DNA from: Notospermus geniculatus
Lineage: Eukaryota > Nemertea > Pilidiophora > Heteronemertea > Lineidae
Assembly: GCA_002633025.1 (NCBI GenBank)
Contig: NMRB01002509.1
Coordinates: 19,591 to 83,590, forward strand
Length of the DNA: 64,000 nt
Direction: 5' to 3'
Below, in pieces: positions 45,498 through 56,009 of this stretch. The notes below the pieces were generated by a model. The model was not told where the DNA came from, searched no databases, and worked only from the letters and a program-made list of their open reading frames with translations. Numbering within the stretch: the first letter of the stretch is position 1; each line of letters starts with the position of its first letter. The translations under genes were made by a program, and so were the position numbers.

Positions 45498-45783
45498 CCC
45501 TTTCACTGCCGAGTTTCCCAGATAAGTTGTATGCTACACTGCTGTGTATACGGTTTTCCGTGAACTGAAAAACCCCTAATTTCAATTGGGGCACCGTCTA
45601 TGAATGGCCAAACTAACTAAACATACCTCCTGCATAGGGCGTCAGTGGTCGCGTATGGCAGTCTCAGGGGAATTTCTGTAATTTCGATTGGGGCGCCATC
45701 TGAATAGCCAAACAAACTGAACAGGCTTTCTGCATAGGGTGACGCTGGTCTAGTCTAGTCGCCCCCCACGGCAGTGAAAGGGT
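45498..45783. mobile_element. TTAA-flanked element with CCCTTTCACTGCCG ends, piggyBac-like
   Basis: About 286 bp between TTAA at 45493-45496 and 45784-45787. The terminal CCCTTTCACTGCCG pairs exactly. TTAACCC starts are common in piggyBac elements. Inside, about 100 bp is repeated in tandem (TTTC(A/G)ATTGGGGC(A/G)CC near 45578 and 45682). Confidence 0.85.
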
Positions 45784-45787
45784 TAAC

Positions 45788-46178
45788 AGGACAAAAATCG
45801 GTGAGGAAAAAATCTGCTGCCAGGTCGATGGAAACCGATTATTCTTAGACAACGACACATCAGAACAAGGCCTTCCCAAGACTAGGAGGTCCACATCGAC
45901 CAGTGACCAGCCATCGTAAACAGACCCGCTGACCTCCCAAGCCACGCCACTCAAACTTCCATTGTCCGAGGACAATTTGCCTAATCCATGAGTGCGCATC
46001 ATATAAATCCATTTGGGCGAGAATGGAAAATTTGCAAATGGCGAAAAACACCTTCCAGGCATGGATGTGCACAAACATAGTCGAAATATTGAGGTGTAAC
46101 AATGATTATTAGAACAGGACGGCAAGGCCGCACACACCCAGATGAACCAGAAAATTGCTTTTCTTGCACGAAATCATC
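45788..46178. other. No recognised gene
   Basis: Minus-strand ORFs of 157 codons (46137-45664) and 80 codons (46102-45860) overlap in different frames. The longer runs into the piggyBac-like element, so at most part of it is genuine. No motif known to me. Confidence 0.4.
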
Positions 46179-46181
46179 TCA

Positions 46182-46802
46182 GGGGCCGTCTCAAAATTAC
46201 TTCGATGCCAAAAAAGACGAAGTGACTTCATCTTTTCCCTAATCCTCCCCCCTTGAAAAGATGAAGTGGGCACTTGACATTGAGGAGCCTGATAGCCTAG
46301 TGGTTATCACGCCCGCTTAGCAAGCGGCAGGTCCCGGGTTCGAATCCAGCCCGGGCCATATGGGATTTAATTCCCGGCTCTTCAGTCCGTCGCATGGGAC
46401 AGTAAGCCATGGTGCCTTGTACCCTGTGTCTTTGCAAGGGCAAGTAAAAGACCCCATCCAAGTGAGGAACATGAGTAGCTTGTGATGGCCTCCTCCGTAC
46501 TTACCAGGGCCAATAATGCTAATTGCGTCGGCCCTGACGGAAAAATGAAATACAAATACTTGACATTGGCTTCATCCATGTAGGGACGGTAGGCATGGAA
46601 AGTTGATAAAGAAAAACATGTGAAGACACCAGTAAACGTTGTTCCTTTCTGAAGACTGCATAAAAAAGTCATTCTCCTGTAAAAAAGAGTGATGCCAATT
46701 TTTTCAAAAAAGATGAAGTGGGCTTCCCCAAATCGAGAACCCCCTCCCCTCCAGTAAGTAACTTCGTCTTTTTTTACATCAAAACAATTTTGAGACGGCC
46801 CC
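46182..46802. mobile_element. GGGGCCGTCTC-type PIF/Harbinger-like element, copy 3, split by a SINE
   Basis: Ends as in the 21125 copy, with TTA at the right (46803-46805) and TCA at the left. Without the SINE and one copy of its 11-bp duplication it is 335 bp, close to the 341 bp of copy 1. Confidence 0.88.
46283..46557 (+). mobile_element. SINE S1, full-length reference copy
   Basis: 275 bp, inserted in the element above with an exact 11-bp duplication ACTTGACATTG (46272-46282, 46558-46568). The head has TAGCCTAGTGGTTATCACGC (A box) and GGTCCCGGGTTCGAATCC (B box), an internal RNA polymerase III promoter. The body includes CCCCATCCAAGTGAGGAACA and CCAGGGCCAATAATGCT, and the tail is AAATGAAATACAAAT. 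Confidence 0.93.
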
Positions 46803-46805
46803 TTA

Positions 46806-47837
46806 TGCCGCTATGCCGTATTCCAACTAGAATCAGTTTGGATGTTTTTTGGGGGTCACCAGAAACCGTTTCGCTAAAATTGCAAGCCTTGGGCACTACG
46901 GGCCTTTTCAAAATGGTGTCAAAAAGCAACAAAGGTAATTTTTAAGTTAGAATAAAGGCAGTTGTTCATACCATATTTACAAGTAGAACATTTTTTTTTA
47001 ACAATTTTTATAAAGCTACCCAACAAGACTGGTTTTTAGGGATACCCCACTTAGCCAAATTTACCAATTGCCAACATCAGTCATGGCAGTTCCAGGCCAT
47101 TTAGAGCAGTTTTTGAGGTTTTGTGTAGCTACAAGTTCTTAGAGTTGCACTTAGACAATTTTTTTTCCTGTGACCAGCAAGCAATCATGCCATTTGGAAC
47201 ATTTTTAAGCAGCCGAGATCTTGGCTTTCGGGGTTGCACAGAGCCTTCCAGCAATTTATCCCAGTTAGAACAGATTTCTGAGGTTTTATTAGCTAAACAG
47301 CATATCTTGGTTGGGTTTGCAAGAAACCACAGAGGTTACGTTCATCAACTTCATCAGAATTTTCCATAGTGAAGAAATCAGACCCTCTTAGCAATGCTCC
47401 CTAGCTCGCAGGATGCTATAAGAGGAACTAATTTCTTCAGGATGCAGAATTTTAATACGGTACACCTTGAACAGTTTAGAATGCTGCATCCTTCACAGAT
47501 AAATGGTTGTATAAACAGGATCCTACCAGGGATCCAAATCCATTGAGTAAGGGGCTTCCCAACGAAGGGTTTTATTTCACTAAACACCTTACACCTTACC
47601 CTTAGGTAATTTGACAGCATTTAGCTGGGAGCAAGAATAGCAGTTGTGGGTAGGATCGGTAGAAGTGGAATATCCTGAATATGAAATTACCACTCAAGCA
47701 GGAAACCTAACAAACTACAACCTCAAGCCAATTGTCAAAACTCCATGGGTGGACTAACAGTCATCCATTTGACTTTTTTGTTAGAGAAACTAGAATTATA
47801 TACTGAATTTTTCCATTACTGGTAAGTCACTGGCTTT
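46806..47837. other. 1 kb without a recognised feature
   Basis: ORFs of 75-82 codons with no motif. No repeats shared with the window. Confidence 0.5.
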
Positions 47838-48124
47838 TGGCCCTGGTACATGTAAGTATGGGTACTAACAATAGAGGCCATCTCAAGAGAACCTACATTG
47901 TACTTGTGTTTCCCACTTGGATGGGGATCTTTGGCCTGCCCTTGCAATTGTGCCAAGTACAAGGTATCAGGGCTTACTGGACCCCATGCAACAGACGTGA
48001 GGAGCCAGGGGTGGGGGTGGGGGGTGGGGGGTTCATCTCCTATGGCCCACACAGGATTTGAACCTGGAACTTGATGCTTAACTTAAGAGGAATTGATAAT
48101 CAAACCACTAGTCCAGCAGAGCTC
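47838..48124 (-). mobile_element. SINE S1-like copy, diverged
   Basis: TTGGCCCTGGTACATGTAAG at the left, CCCACTTGGATGGGGATCTT in the middle and a head with GGATTTGAACCTGGAAC at the right. A GGGGTGG-rich tract near 48005 is specific to this copy. No clear duplication. Confidence 0.7.
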
Positions 48125-49020
48125 CAACCAAAGTCAGCCCAAAACCTGCTCTTACTGCCAAAGAATGCCAGGCAATTAAAGGAACTCAAGAGAGTTGTTG
48201 ATTTCAAGTCTGTGATATAGAGAAATTGACAAGGATGGTGAGGTAGGACCAATTAAAGTTTGACTGAGTGAAAGGGTGGCAATTAACGCCAGACAAAACA
48301 AGTGTCTCCAGAAAGCAATCAAAAGTAATTAGGACGTCACTCAACCTGCATTTCATCCATGCTGTCAATTCCAAGTGACAGGCCTATATAAGTGTGTAAA
48401 TGACAGGCCTATATAAGTACTGTTTAGGAGGTGCATATCCAAGGTACTATAAATTAATGTCTGGTACATGAAATAATATCCATATCATAATTTGGGTTTC
48501 AATTTCCAGTAATTTTCGGCTGATTTGACGGTGTAAATTATCCCGCGGAATGAATGAGCTAGGAGCGAATAATGGCCAAATCAGGTGGTGGCATAAAGAA
48601 TAATTAACTGACCATTTTTAGGCCTATACATTGCGACAGTATGATGGTTAACACTTTTCGGTGGGCCAGGCCTATACATGTATGCTCAGGTCATGTGACT
48701 AGGGTTCCAGCCCTACCCACTCGCCAAATCGCCAATGGCTACCACCCCTCGAATTTGGCGAATTTTTTGTCAATTGGTTAAAAAATTGGCTCACTCATTA
48801 ACTGCATAACCTTGAAATGTGGCACCTTAAAGTTCATATCCACAGCTTTTTTGACTGGAGGACTTATTATTTGGCTGACGCAAATCCCATTTGGCTAACG
48901 TTTTGGCAAGATATTTTGAACTAACTCCAACCCTGAAGGTTTATAAATGAAATGTTGAATTCAGAAAAGCAGGCCACAGCAAATATTGATCAACAGCAAA
49001 GACAACATTTGGCTGCACAG
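48125..49020. other. No recognisable feature
   Basis: Short direct repeat GACAGGCCTATATAAGT near 48379 and 48403. Otherwise nothing. Confidence 0.5.
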
Positions 49021-49152
49021 GAGGAACCAGCAGCAGTAGGAGGAAACCAGACAACCCAGCACAGGAGGAACCAGCAGCAGTAGGAGGAAACCAGACAACC
49101 CAGCACAGGAGGAAGCAGCAGCAGTAGGAGGAAACCAGACAACCCAGCGGAG
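49021..49152. repeat. 44-bp minisatellite, three units
   Basis: Units start GAGGAACCAGCAGCAGTAGG at 49021, 49065 and 49109 (the last with AAGCAG). Apparent ORFs follow the repeat. Confidence 0.92.
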
Positions 49153-49740
49153 ACAACCTGCAGTAGTGTCAACAGGGTCGCCCTCTCTCACACAATTGAC
49201 TGAATTGAAGAGGGTCCCACTGGCGCTTTTGCCCACGACATGGGGCGAATCTGAAGTCTGCGATATTCCCTCAACAAGAAAATTTCCTCAAAATTTTGAC
49301 AGTGCATAATAGCTCTAGTCAACACACTTGAGGGTTGATTCATAGAGGGAAACCCCAAAAGACAGAATGGAATTGTATTGACACAGTTTTGTCCCCCCCC
49401 CCACCACCACTTGATAAGTCGACTAAATTAACTCAAATCATTTGCACAAGAAACAGATGAAAGGGTTCGCAAATGGCCAAAACACACAAGGGACTATAGG
49501 TCACTGAAGACCCTGCCATGCTTGCATTGTTGTGGGGTCTTAGCCAGTTAGAAAACAGATCGAAGTCTTCTTGAAAATTTAACCCCTGGGTTGGCCAATG
49601 GTATGGCAACAAAGCAAAGTTGGGGCAAACGCTTCCTCAATCACCATTTTAAAACCCCTTGATGTAAACTTTAAGAAAAAGTTTCCTTACATCTGAAGAC
49701 CCCGCAGAAGGGTCACTAGGACTTTTCCTTAGGCCAATAC
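49153..49740. other. No recognisable feature
   Basis: Ends just before the tandem duplication. Contains a 10-C run at 49393. Confidence 0.5.
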
Positions 49741-50045
49741 AAAAATACTCATGTTTATCGTCCCCGCCCGTGCCTAAAATCAGCGCCGTATTTTTGGATT
49801 TAGCACCAAAAAATCTCCAGTGCATCTTCTTCTTCCCAATATACTAAAATTCTCACTTTTAGGCCTAGGCCTAACGAGGTTCAACTCTAGTTGGTTCATC
49901 CCAAAAGTTCCACTCTGAAAGCCACAATCAGTCATCTGGATGACAATTTGCAAGGAATTGCACTGTTTATGCCCAGGCTGGAACAAAAAAGAAATGTCCC
50001 TTGCCAATTTTGAGAAACCTGGACGATAAACATAAGTATTTTTTT
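49741..50045. mobile_element. Foldback with ATACTCATGTTTATCGTCC ends
   Basis: The left end is repeated inverted as GGACGATAAACATAAGTATT near 50021. In copy B the right end is deleted. The 75-codon minus ORF inside it is frameshifted in copy B. Confidence 0.65.
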
Positions 50046-50552
50046 ACTTGGCCTTATGTGAAACTTTATAGTGTGAAACAGAATTACATGTATCCTAATT
50101 TTGGGCCCTTTTTGCAGAGGTCAATCACCTTTTTGCAGAGGTCATACTTCATTTGCATGATAAAAAGGCCTAGGCCTACATGTAGGCCTACATGTACAAT
50201 CTTAATATTATTTGTTCTGATTCATTTTGACCCCTGCCCCCATGAACAGTTTTCTAAATGGTACTTCACAGGTAATTAAAAGGGAAACTCCACTATTTAG
50301 TAATCTTATGAATTTTTACAATCCATGGAGACTATTATTGGCATGAGAGGTGATGTCACTAGTGTCTAGGGTGAAGACCTTTATTGTAGTGAATGACCTA
50401 ATACTGTGACTGCCTAAGCCTATTGGTTGTACCTTCATAAATATGGGATGCAATAAAAATGTTTAAAATGTAAGTTTGCTGATTTAAAAAAAATGACATG
50501 TTGCAGTTATCAATGAATTTGACATACCGGTATAACGATATTTCAAAAATTC

Positions 50553-50979
50553 AAAAGGGGATGTTCATTTTCGTCACTTGAATCTGAGTTGTGATCCTTG
50601 GGAAAATGGAAATTGCACTTGCAAATGGCAGGGATTATTTGTTGTGCTGTACTGAATAATTGCTGCAATTTGCAGCTTCATACATGTAGCTTTCTCCACA
50701 CTCTTAGAAAAAAAGGTTCTAAAAGGGTTCTTTGCTGCCACTGTGGGAGAACCCATATAGAACCTAGGTCCACAAAGAACCCTTAAAGGTTCCAAATAGA
50801 ACCCTAAGGTTCCAATTGGAACCTTTAAGGGTTCTTTATGGACCTATGGTTCTATAACCCTTTTAGAGGGTTCTCCCACAGTGGCAGCAAAGAACCCTTT
50901 TAGAACCTTTTCTCTAGTGCATTTTCTCAAGGATCACAACTCAGATTCCTCAAGTGACGAAAACAAACAGCCCCTTTTA
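50553..50979. mobile_element. TTTTCGTCA-type foldback (copy A) carrying a nested MITE
   Basis: The outer ends AAAAGGGG...TTTTCGTCACTTGA pair with TCAAGTGACGAAAACAAACA at the right. An inner TTTGCAG inverted pair follows, then the GGTTCT element at 50706. Confidence 0.75.
50706..50917. mobile_element. GGTTCT-type near-palindromic MITE (copy A)
   Basis: AAAAAAAGGTTCTAAAAGGG and TGCTGCCACTGTGGGAGAAC recur inverted at the other end, and GGTTCCAATTGGAACC marks the centre. Elements of this look are widespread in aquatic animal genomes. No coding capacity. Confidence 0.85.
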
Positions 50980-51386
50980 CACGATGAATGGAGCCCCGCT
51001 TAAAGGGGAACTGACCACTTTGCCAGCCAAACTGGGCTACCTACAATTTTAATTTACCAGACAGAATTTTAATAGGGCCTATCAAACAAAACGAAATGAA
51101 ACTGTAATAGCAAATTTCACTTTTGTTTCAACGAAACTTTTGACACCTAACGCAGGAAAAACTAGCAACTGACTGCCGGTAATCAACATCACCACAAGAA
51201 ACACGTCTCCTGTCATAACTAACTTGTACACAAGTCCATCATCTACACGCAGACGACACATTCGCGCCACACTGCAGAACGCACACACATAAGCGTCAGT
51301 CATGTTCAACTCGAAGCAGACGATATTACAACTGCCGTTCAATAAAACACCGCGCATTCTGGAAAATTTGCTCAAAATGTACTTAC

Positions 51387-51447
51387 CAAATGCAAAATAA
51401 GGCCCGGTGGAAATTAGGAGAGAGATCCAAACAGTTAGCAGAGCCAT
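51387..51447 (-). CDS. Candidate first coding exon, signal peptide (copy A)
   Basis: On the minus strand, ATG at 51447 opens a reading frame for MALLTVWISLLISTGPYFAF, a short hydrophobic stretch resembling a secretory signal peptide. It runs directly into G|GTAAGT at 51387/51386, a strong splice-donor consensus, giving a phase-1 exon of 61 nt. Signal-peptide exons ending in phase 1 are common in animal secreted and membrane proteins. The open frame continues 100 codons past the donor but without recognisable domains. The partner copy (53309-53369) keeps the ATG, the length and the donor, with two amino-acid changes. No downstream exon could be identified: the nearest acceptor-like site (TTGTTCCAG, about 49990) leads into a frame broken in copy B. 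Product unknown. Confidence 0.4.
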
Positions 51448-52477
51448 GATAATTTGTTTCCAAGCATGGTGATATATGCCATTTCATAGTGGGACAAGGC
51501 CACTGGGTCGAGGCCACACACCACGCCGTCACGCCACTTTTTCCAGCCCAGCCCAGTAGCAATATGAAGTCTACGACTTCATAAAAATACTCATGTTTAT
51601 CGTCCCTGCCCGTGCCTAAAATCAGTGTTGTGCCTAAAAAATTTAATTTTTTAATTTAGCACCAAAAAATCTCCAGTGCATCTTCTTCCCAATACATGTA
51701 CTAAAATTCTCACTTTTATAAGGCCTATTGTAGGCCTAATGAGGTTCAACTGTAGTTGGTTCATCCCAAAAGTTCCACTCTGAAAGCCACAATCAGTCAT
51801 CTAGATGACAACATTTGCAAGGAATTGCACTGTTTATGCCCAGGCTGGAACAAAAAAAGAAGTGCCCTTTGCCAAGATTTTGAGAAACCTGGATGATATT
51901 TTTTTACTTGGCCTTATGTGAAACTTTATGGTGTGAAACAGAATTATCCTAATTTTGGACCCTTTTTGCAGAGGTCAATCACCTTTTTGCAGAGGTCAAT
52001 CACCTTTTTGCAGAGGTCATAGGCCTACTTCATTTGCATGATTTAGGCCTACATGTACAATCTTAATATTATTTGTTCTGATTCATTTTGAACCCTGCCC
52101 CCTCAAACAGTTTTCTTTTTATGGTACTTCACAGGTACTTAAAGGGAGACTCCACTCATTGTAAACTTTTGAACTTTCATCAATCCATGGAGACTACTGC
52201 CATGAGTTGTGATGTCACTAGTGTCTACAGGCTGAAGACCTTTATTGTAGTGAATGACCTAATACTGTGACTGCCTAGGCCTATTGGTTGTACCTTAAAT
52301 ACCGGTATGCATTCAGCACAGATGACATCGGTACCATGGCATCACATGTGCTGTGCAATGGTCCCTTGGGATGCAAAAAAAATGTTTAAAATGTAAGTTT
52401 GCTGATTAAAAAAAGACATGTTGCAGTTATCAATGAATTTGAATGTAGGCCTACATAGGCCCCTTTATATCAACAAT

Positions 52478-52924
52478 ATGTTCATTTTCGTCCTTTGAGG
52501 AATCTGAGTTGTGATCCTGGGGAAAATGGAAAAAGCTATGCACTTGCAAATTGCAGGGATTATTTGTTGTGCTGTACAGAATAATCACTGCAATTTGCAG
52601 CTTCATACATGTAGCTTTCTCCACTCTTAGAAAAAAAGGTTCTAAAAGGGTTCTTTGCTGCCACTGTGGGAGAACCCTCTAAAGGGTTCTATATAGAACC
52701 TACATGTAGGTCCACAAAGAACCCTTAAAGTTTCCAAATAGAACCCTAAGGTTCCAATAGGAACCTTTAAGGGTTCTTTATGGACCAACAGTGTTCTATA
52801 TAGAACCCTTTTAGAGGGTTCTCCCACAGTGGCAGCAAGAACCCTTTTAGAACCTTTTTTCTTGTGCATTTTCTCAAGGATCACAACTCAGATTCCTCAA
52901 CTGACGAAAACAAACAGCCCCTTT
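52478..52924. mobile_element. TTTTCGTCA-type foldback (copy B) carrying a nested MITE
   Basis: Same structure as 50553-50979, with a more complete inner TTGCAGGGATTATTTGTTGT block. The MITE was already present before the segment duplicated. Confidence 0.75.
52627..52864. mobile_element. GGTTCT-type near-palindromic MITE (copy B)
   Basis: Slightly longer than copy A because it keeps CTCTAAAGGGTTCTATATAG after the first arm. Arms pair over most of their length. Confidence 0.85.
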
Positions 52925-53308
52925 TACACAATGAATGGAGCCTCCCTTCAAAGAAAACAATTTTAATTTACCAGACAGAATTTTAATTAGGGCCTATCAA
53001 CAAAACGAAATGAAAGTGAGTAAGATATTTCACTTTTGTTTCAACGCCACTTTTGACGCCTAACATGCCTAACGCAGGAAAAACTCGCAACTGACTGCCG
53101 GTAATCAAGCTCATCGCAAGAAACACGTCTCCTGTCATAACTAACTTGTACACAAGTCCATCATCTACACGCAGACGACACATTCGCGCCACACTGCAGA
53201 ACGCACACACATAAGCGTCAGTCATGTTCAACTCGAAGCAGACGATATTACAACCGCCGTTCAATAAAACACCGCGCATTCTGGAAAATTTGCTCAAAAT
53301 GTACTTAC

Positions 53309-53369
53309 CAAATGCAAAATAAGGCCCGGTGGAAATAAGGAAAGAGATCCAAACAGTTAGCAGATCCAT
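53309..53369 (-). CDS. Candidate first coding exon, signal peptide (copy B)
   Basis: ATG at 53369 on the minus strand, MDLLTVWISFLISTGPYFAF, then G|GTAAGT at 53309/53308. Compared with copy A, three of 61 bases differ: two replace residues (A2 to D, L10 to F) and one is silent. The hydrophobic core survives, although an acidic residue at position 2 makes this copy a weaker signal peptide. The same phase-1 donor argues for a real exon shared by tandem paralogues. The alternative is that a repeated segment happens to contain an open frame. Confidence 0.38.
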
Positions 53370-53418
53370 GATAATTTGTTTCCAAGCATGGTGATATATG
53401 CCATTTCATAGTGGGACA

Positions 53419-53819
53419 GCCCAACTTGTTATGAACTATCGCGAAGCGCACGCTGGCCAGGCGCTCTTCGATGACTCACACGGCCCCCCGCTGCTGCGCA
53501 GCGGGCACTGGGATTCCGCGTCTCGGGCTACTGTGCAGGAATTCCCGCGCCGTATCAATTCCTCGATTTGATCGCTTCTTATCTTTTCAAGATTGCGGTT
53601 ACTAATGGGTGTTTTTGAGCGAAAGTTGTGGAGATTTTAACCACTTCCCCCGGCGTTCAAACCTTGCAGCTGCGGGAGGGAAATATTAAACAGCACAGCT
53701 AATAATGGTACAATTACATTCTGTGTGTTTTGTCATTTTTTTACGACCGGTTAATTGCATTCACACGATAATAATAAACTGACCAACAAAAGCGCCATTT
53801 GGGCCAGTCCACTCCCAAA
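53419..53819. other. GC-rich stretch, no recognised feature
   Basis: 53440-53530 is GC-rich, with GCTGCTGCGCAGC as a small palindrome. It could be promoter-like, but no motif supports that. Confidence 0.4.
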
Positions 53820-54033
53820 ATGGACCCGTCTTTTGCCCGAAGCTGGGAATTTCATCAAAGAAGGCCAATTCAGAAGAAAGATCAGAAGAGGGGTCAACCA
53901 CCGAAGTGGCTGGTGAAAAGATTCAAAGACCGCTTTGAACTCTCGAATATCAAAGGCCATCTTCGTGCGCTTAGATCACGAAAGGCCACAGTACCGCACG
54001 AAGGACGGATTGACCGTCGCCGACTTCGGACAC
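53820..54033 (+). pseudogene. Short basic ORF interrupted by a hAT-like element
   Basis: ATG at 53820 opens a lysine/arginine-rich frame (for example QKKDQKRGQPPKWLVKRFKD near residues 19-38). It stays open for 71 codons until the GGATCC-family element inserts at 54034. Taking the element and one GACAC copy out conceptually, the frame would remain open for about 18 further codons. The upstream base context (AAAATGG) is good for initiation. I do not recognise the protein, and an ORF this length can occur by chance, so it may be an exon remnant or nothing. Confidence 0.3.
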
Positions 54034-54318
54034 CAGGCGCGGATCCACAATTTTGCACTGGGGTCAGGGGAGCCGAGGACGGTCGTTGCAGGCGGGCGCC
54101 GAAGATTCCCCGCGCCGANGGGGGGGGCTGGGGGCCTCCCCCAGAAAATTCCGAAATCTAGAAGGCCGTAGACGCGATTTCCTGGCATCTCAGTATCAAA
54201 ACAGAAGCTTCATTCTTGCATTTTTTTTGCTTATTTTTACAAATAATAAAAAAAAAAAATTCGTGGTGGCGAGCAGGGGGTCATGACCCCCAAAACCCCC
54301 TCTCTAGATCCGAGCCTG
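54034..54318. mobile_element. hAT-like non-autonomous element, GGATCC family
   Basis: 285 bp from CAGGCGCGGATCCAC to TAGATCCGAGCCTG, with an exact 5-bp duplication GACAC (54029-54033, 54319-54323). An N at 54119 precedes a G9 run. Confidence 0.9.
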
Positions 54319-54633
54319 GACACATGCACCAAACGTTGCATCTGTTTCTGGGTTGCAGGGCCGTGTAACAGGAATCTAAGTCCCCTGGAATGCCTTGTCC
54401 GGTTTTATTTAACGAGGGGTTAAATGGCTATAAAAACCATGACCAATCAAACATAACCTTACAACGGGAGACTATTGTTATCGGACTTACATTCCTTGGA
54501 CTACCATACCTAACACACCGGCAGTGTTGCCGTTGCAAACTAGAGCCATCATGTGATGGCGCAGATTCGTCTCCATTTGAAAGTTATGAAATGGCATGCA
54601 CAGCGGCAAAATAGGTGGGCAGGGTCCAATTGA

Positions 54634-54701
54634 AACTCACCGCAAATTTCAATGTTTCTACAGTGCGCCCCCTCTTTTCAGAAATCGTGGATCCGCCCCT
54701 G
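54634..54701. mobile_element. Solo right end of a short-form GGATCC element
   Basis: GCAAATTTCAATGTTTCTA through GTGGATCCGCCCCTG matches the right half of 31102-31264. The left half is missing. Confidence 0.65.
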
Positions 54702-55397
54702 ATAGGGGACATCTGCCCTTCCCCCCACCCCACCCCATGATCCAGGCGTGTGGTAGGGCCTACCAGTCGAAAAAGTCTTGGCGCCCACATTACCTGGCGC
54801 CTTATGTAAATAACGATCAGAATAGAAAAGTTCGCCTTCCACTTGAGATGAAAACGAAACGACCGCGAATTTTTTTGTCCCCATCCCCTCGTCTAGCCAC
54901 GGGAGGATCAAATTGCGCATTCTGTGTTGCTCCACTGGGCGCCAGAATGGAGCCAGCCGACTGCAGTGGGTGCTCAATTTACCATTTTACCAGCGAGCCC
55001 ATACCTGCTATCAAATTGGCCAAAGCATAGGTTTGCCAATGCCCCATGTCAGTACATGGGGCCGAATTTCAAGTGCGGCGGTGGTTGAGAACCAGGTGTA
55101 ACGTTTTTCAGTGTGGCCCGAGTGCCAGTGTGACATTACAATAGATTGACGGAAGCGGCGACGTGACAATGAGCGACACACAGAGAAACAGTGAGTCTGT
55201 TTCCCAGAGTGTTCCGAACAATGGGAAGCACACAGAAAAATGGCCACACTGACAGAAAAAGTTCACCTGCAAAACACTGGCGCCACCCAAATTATGATTT
55301 AGACGATTTTCGATAATGCCACTAATTTCAGAGCCGCCAAATCCACCCTCTATTCAATTCCCAGAATGTCTGAAAAGGCGTACGCAAAGTTTTACCA
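54702..55397. other. No gene; partial inverted words
   Basis: TTTTTCAGTGTGGCC near 55106 and GGCCACACTGACAGAAAAA near 55242 are roughly inverted, a possible small foldback. Confidence 0.45.
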
Positions 55398-55549
55398 CAG
55401 GGCCGTATATTAGCGGGGGGGGGGGGCAAGGGGCAGTTGACTCCCCCAGAGCCAACCAAACAAACGTGATTTTCATGCACATTTTGGGCAGAAAAGGCCT
55501 TCTGCCCCCCCTCCCCAGGACCAAAAAGCTAAATACCGGTACGGCCCTG
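55398..55549. mobile_element. 152-bp hAT-like element, CAGGGCCGTA ends
   Basis: CAGGGCCGTATATTAGCGGG at the left, CCGGTACGGCCCTG at the right, with an exact 5-bp duplication TACCA (55393-55397, 55550-55554). Confidence 0.85.
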
Positions 55550-55554
55550 TACCA

Positions 55555-56009
55555 CCACGTAATTGCAGTGTTTTTTCCGGCAAAAGTAGGACTTCACTGT
55601 AGTGAAGGACAACTTTTGGCGGGAAAACAGTGCGTGCGCCTCTTGCAGACGACCAAACTTTTAAAATAGAAACAACGAAATGTTCTAATTCTATTCATTC
55701 GCAAATATGATATAGCGGTGGGACAATGATCACCCAGCGCTGATATGCCACCCCCAAAGAAAATTGAGAAAATCAGACAAAGCGAAAAGACGGGGACCTC
55801 GTGTTCTTGGTTGACAATGAGAGTGTGCAAGACGTGAGGGTGGGGCAGTCGCGACTGACTGACTAGCTACCTCCCGGCTTAGGCTCATGTCGCTTTTTAA
55901 TTAGTGTTTTATTCATTTCATATTCAGCTGTCAATCAAGTGACACGCGAGTCATTGGTACGGTAACTCTATATTCAGCGTTGCCGTCATCTTTCGTTCGG
56001 GTAATGCCC
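55555..56009. other. No recognisable feature
   Basis: Apparently unique sequence. ORFs under 80 codons. Confidence 0.5.

Larger units (their letters stand above)
49741..51495. repeat. Tandem segmental duplication, copy A
   Basis: Begins AAAAATACTCATGTTTATCG and ends at CATTTCATAGTGGGACA. The same segment follows at 51583-53418, offset by about 1842 bp. Includes a foldback, the TTTTCGTCA element and the candidate exon described below. Confidence 0.9.
51583..53418. repeat. Tandem segmental duplication, copy B
   Basis: Collinear with 49741-51495. It has small insertions and deletions, for example a third CACCTTTTTGCAGAGGTCA unit near 51980-52020, which suggests real divergence. An unmerged second haplotype remains possible. 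Confidence 0.9.

Noticed and set aside
45664-46137. 157-codon minus-strand ORF
   Set aside because: Its 3' third lies in the piggyBac-like element, a competing 80-codon frame overlaps it, and no motif is recognisable.
46283-46380. tRNA gene
   Set aside because: A and B boxes are clear, but the sequence does not close an acceptor stem and continues into a SINE body with a target duplication. The same applies at 24036, 17815, 45420 and 63715.
49780-50007. Second exon downstream of the candidate signal-peptide exon
   Set aside because: The acceptor-like TTTCTTTTTTGTTCCAG is attractive, but phase 1 runs into a stop, the frame is shifted in copy B, and the region lies inside a foldback.
50706-50917. 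Hairpin RNA gene or terminator
   Set aside because: The same palindrome occurs in copy B with the typical architecture of a dispersed MITE.
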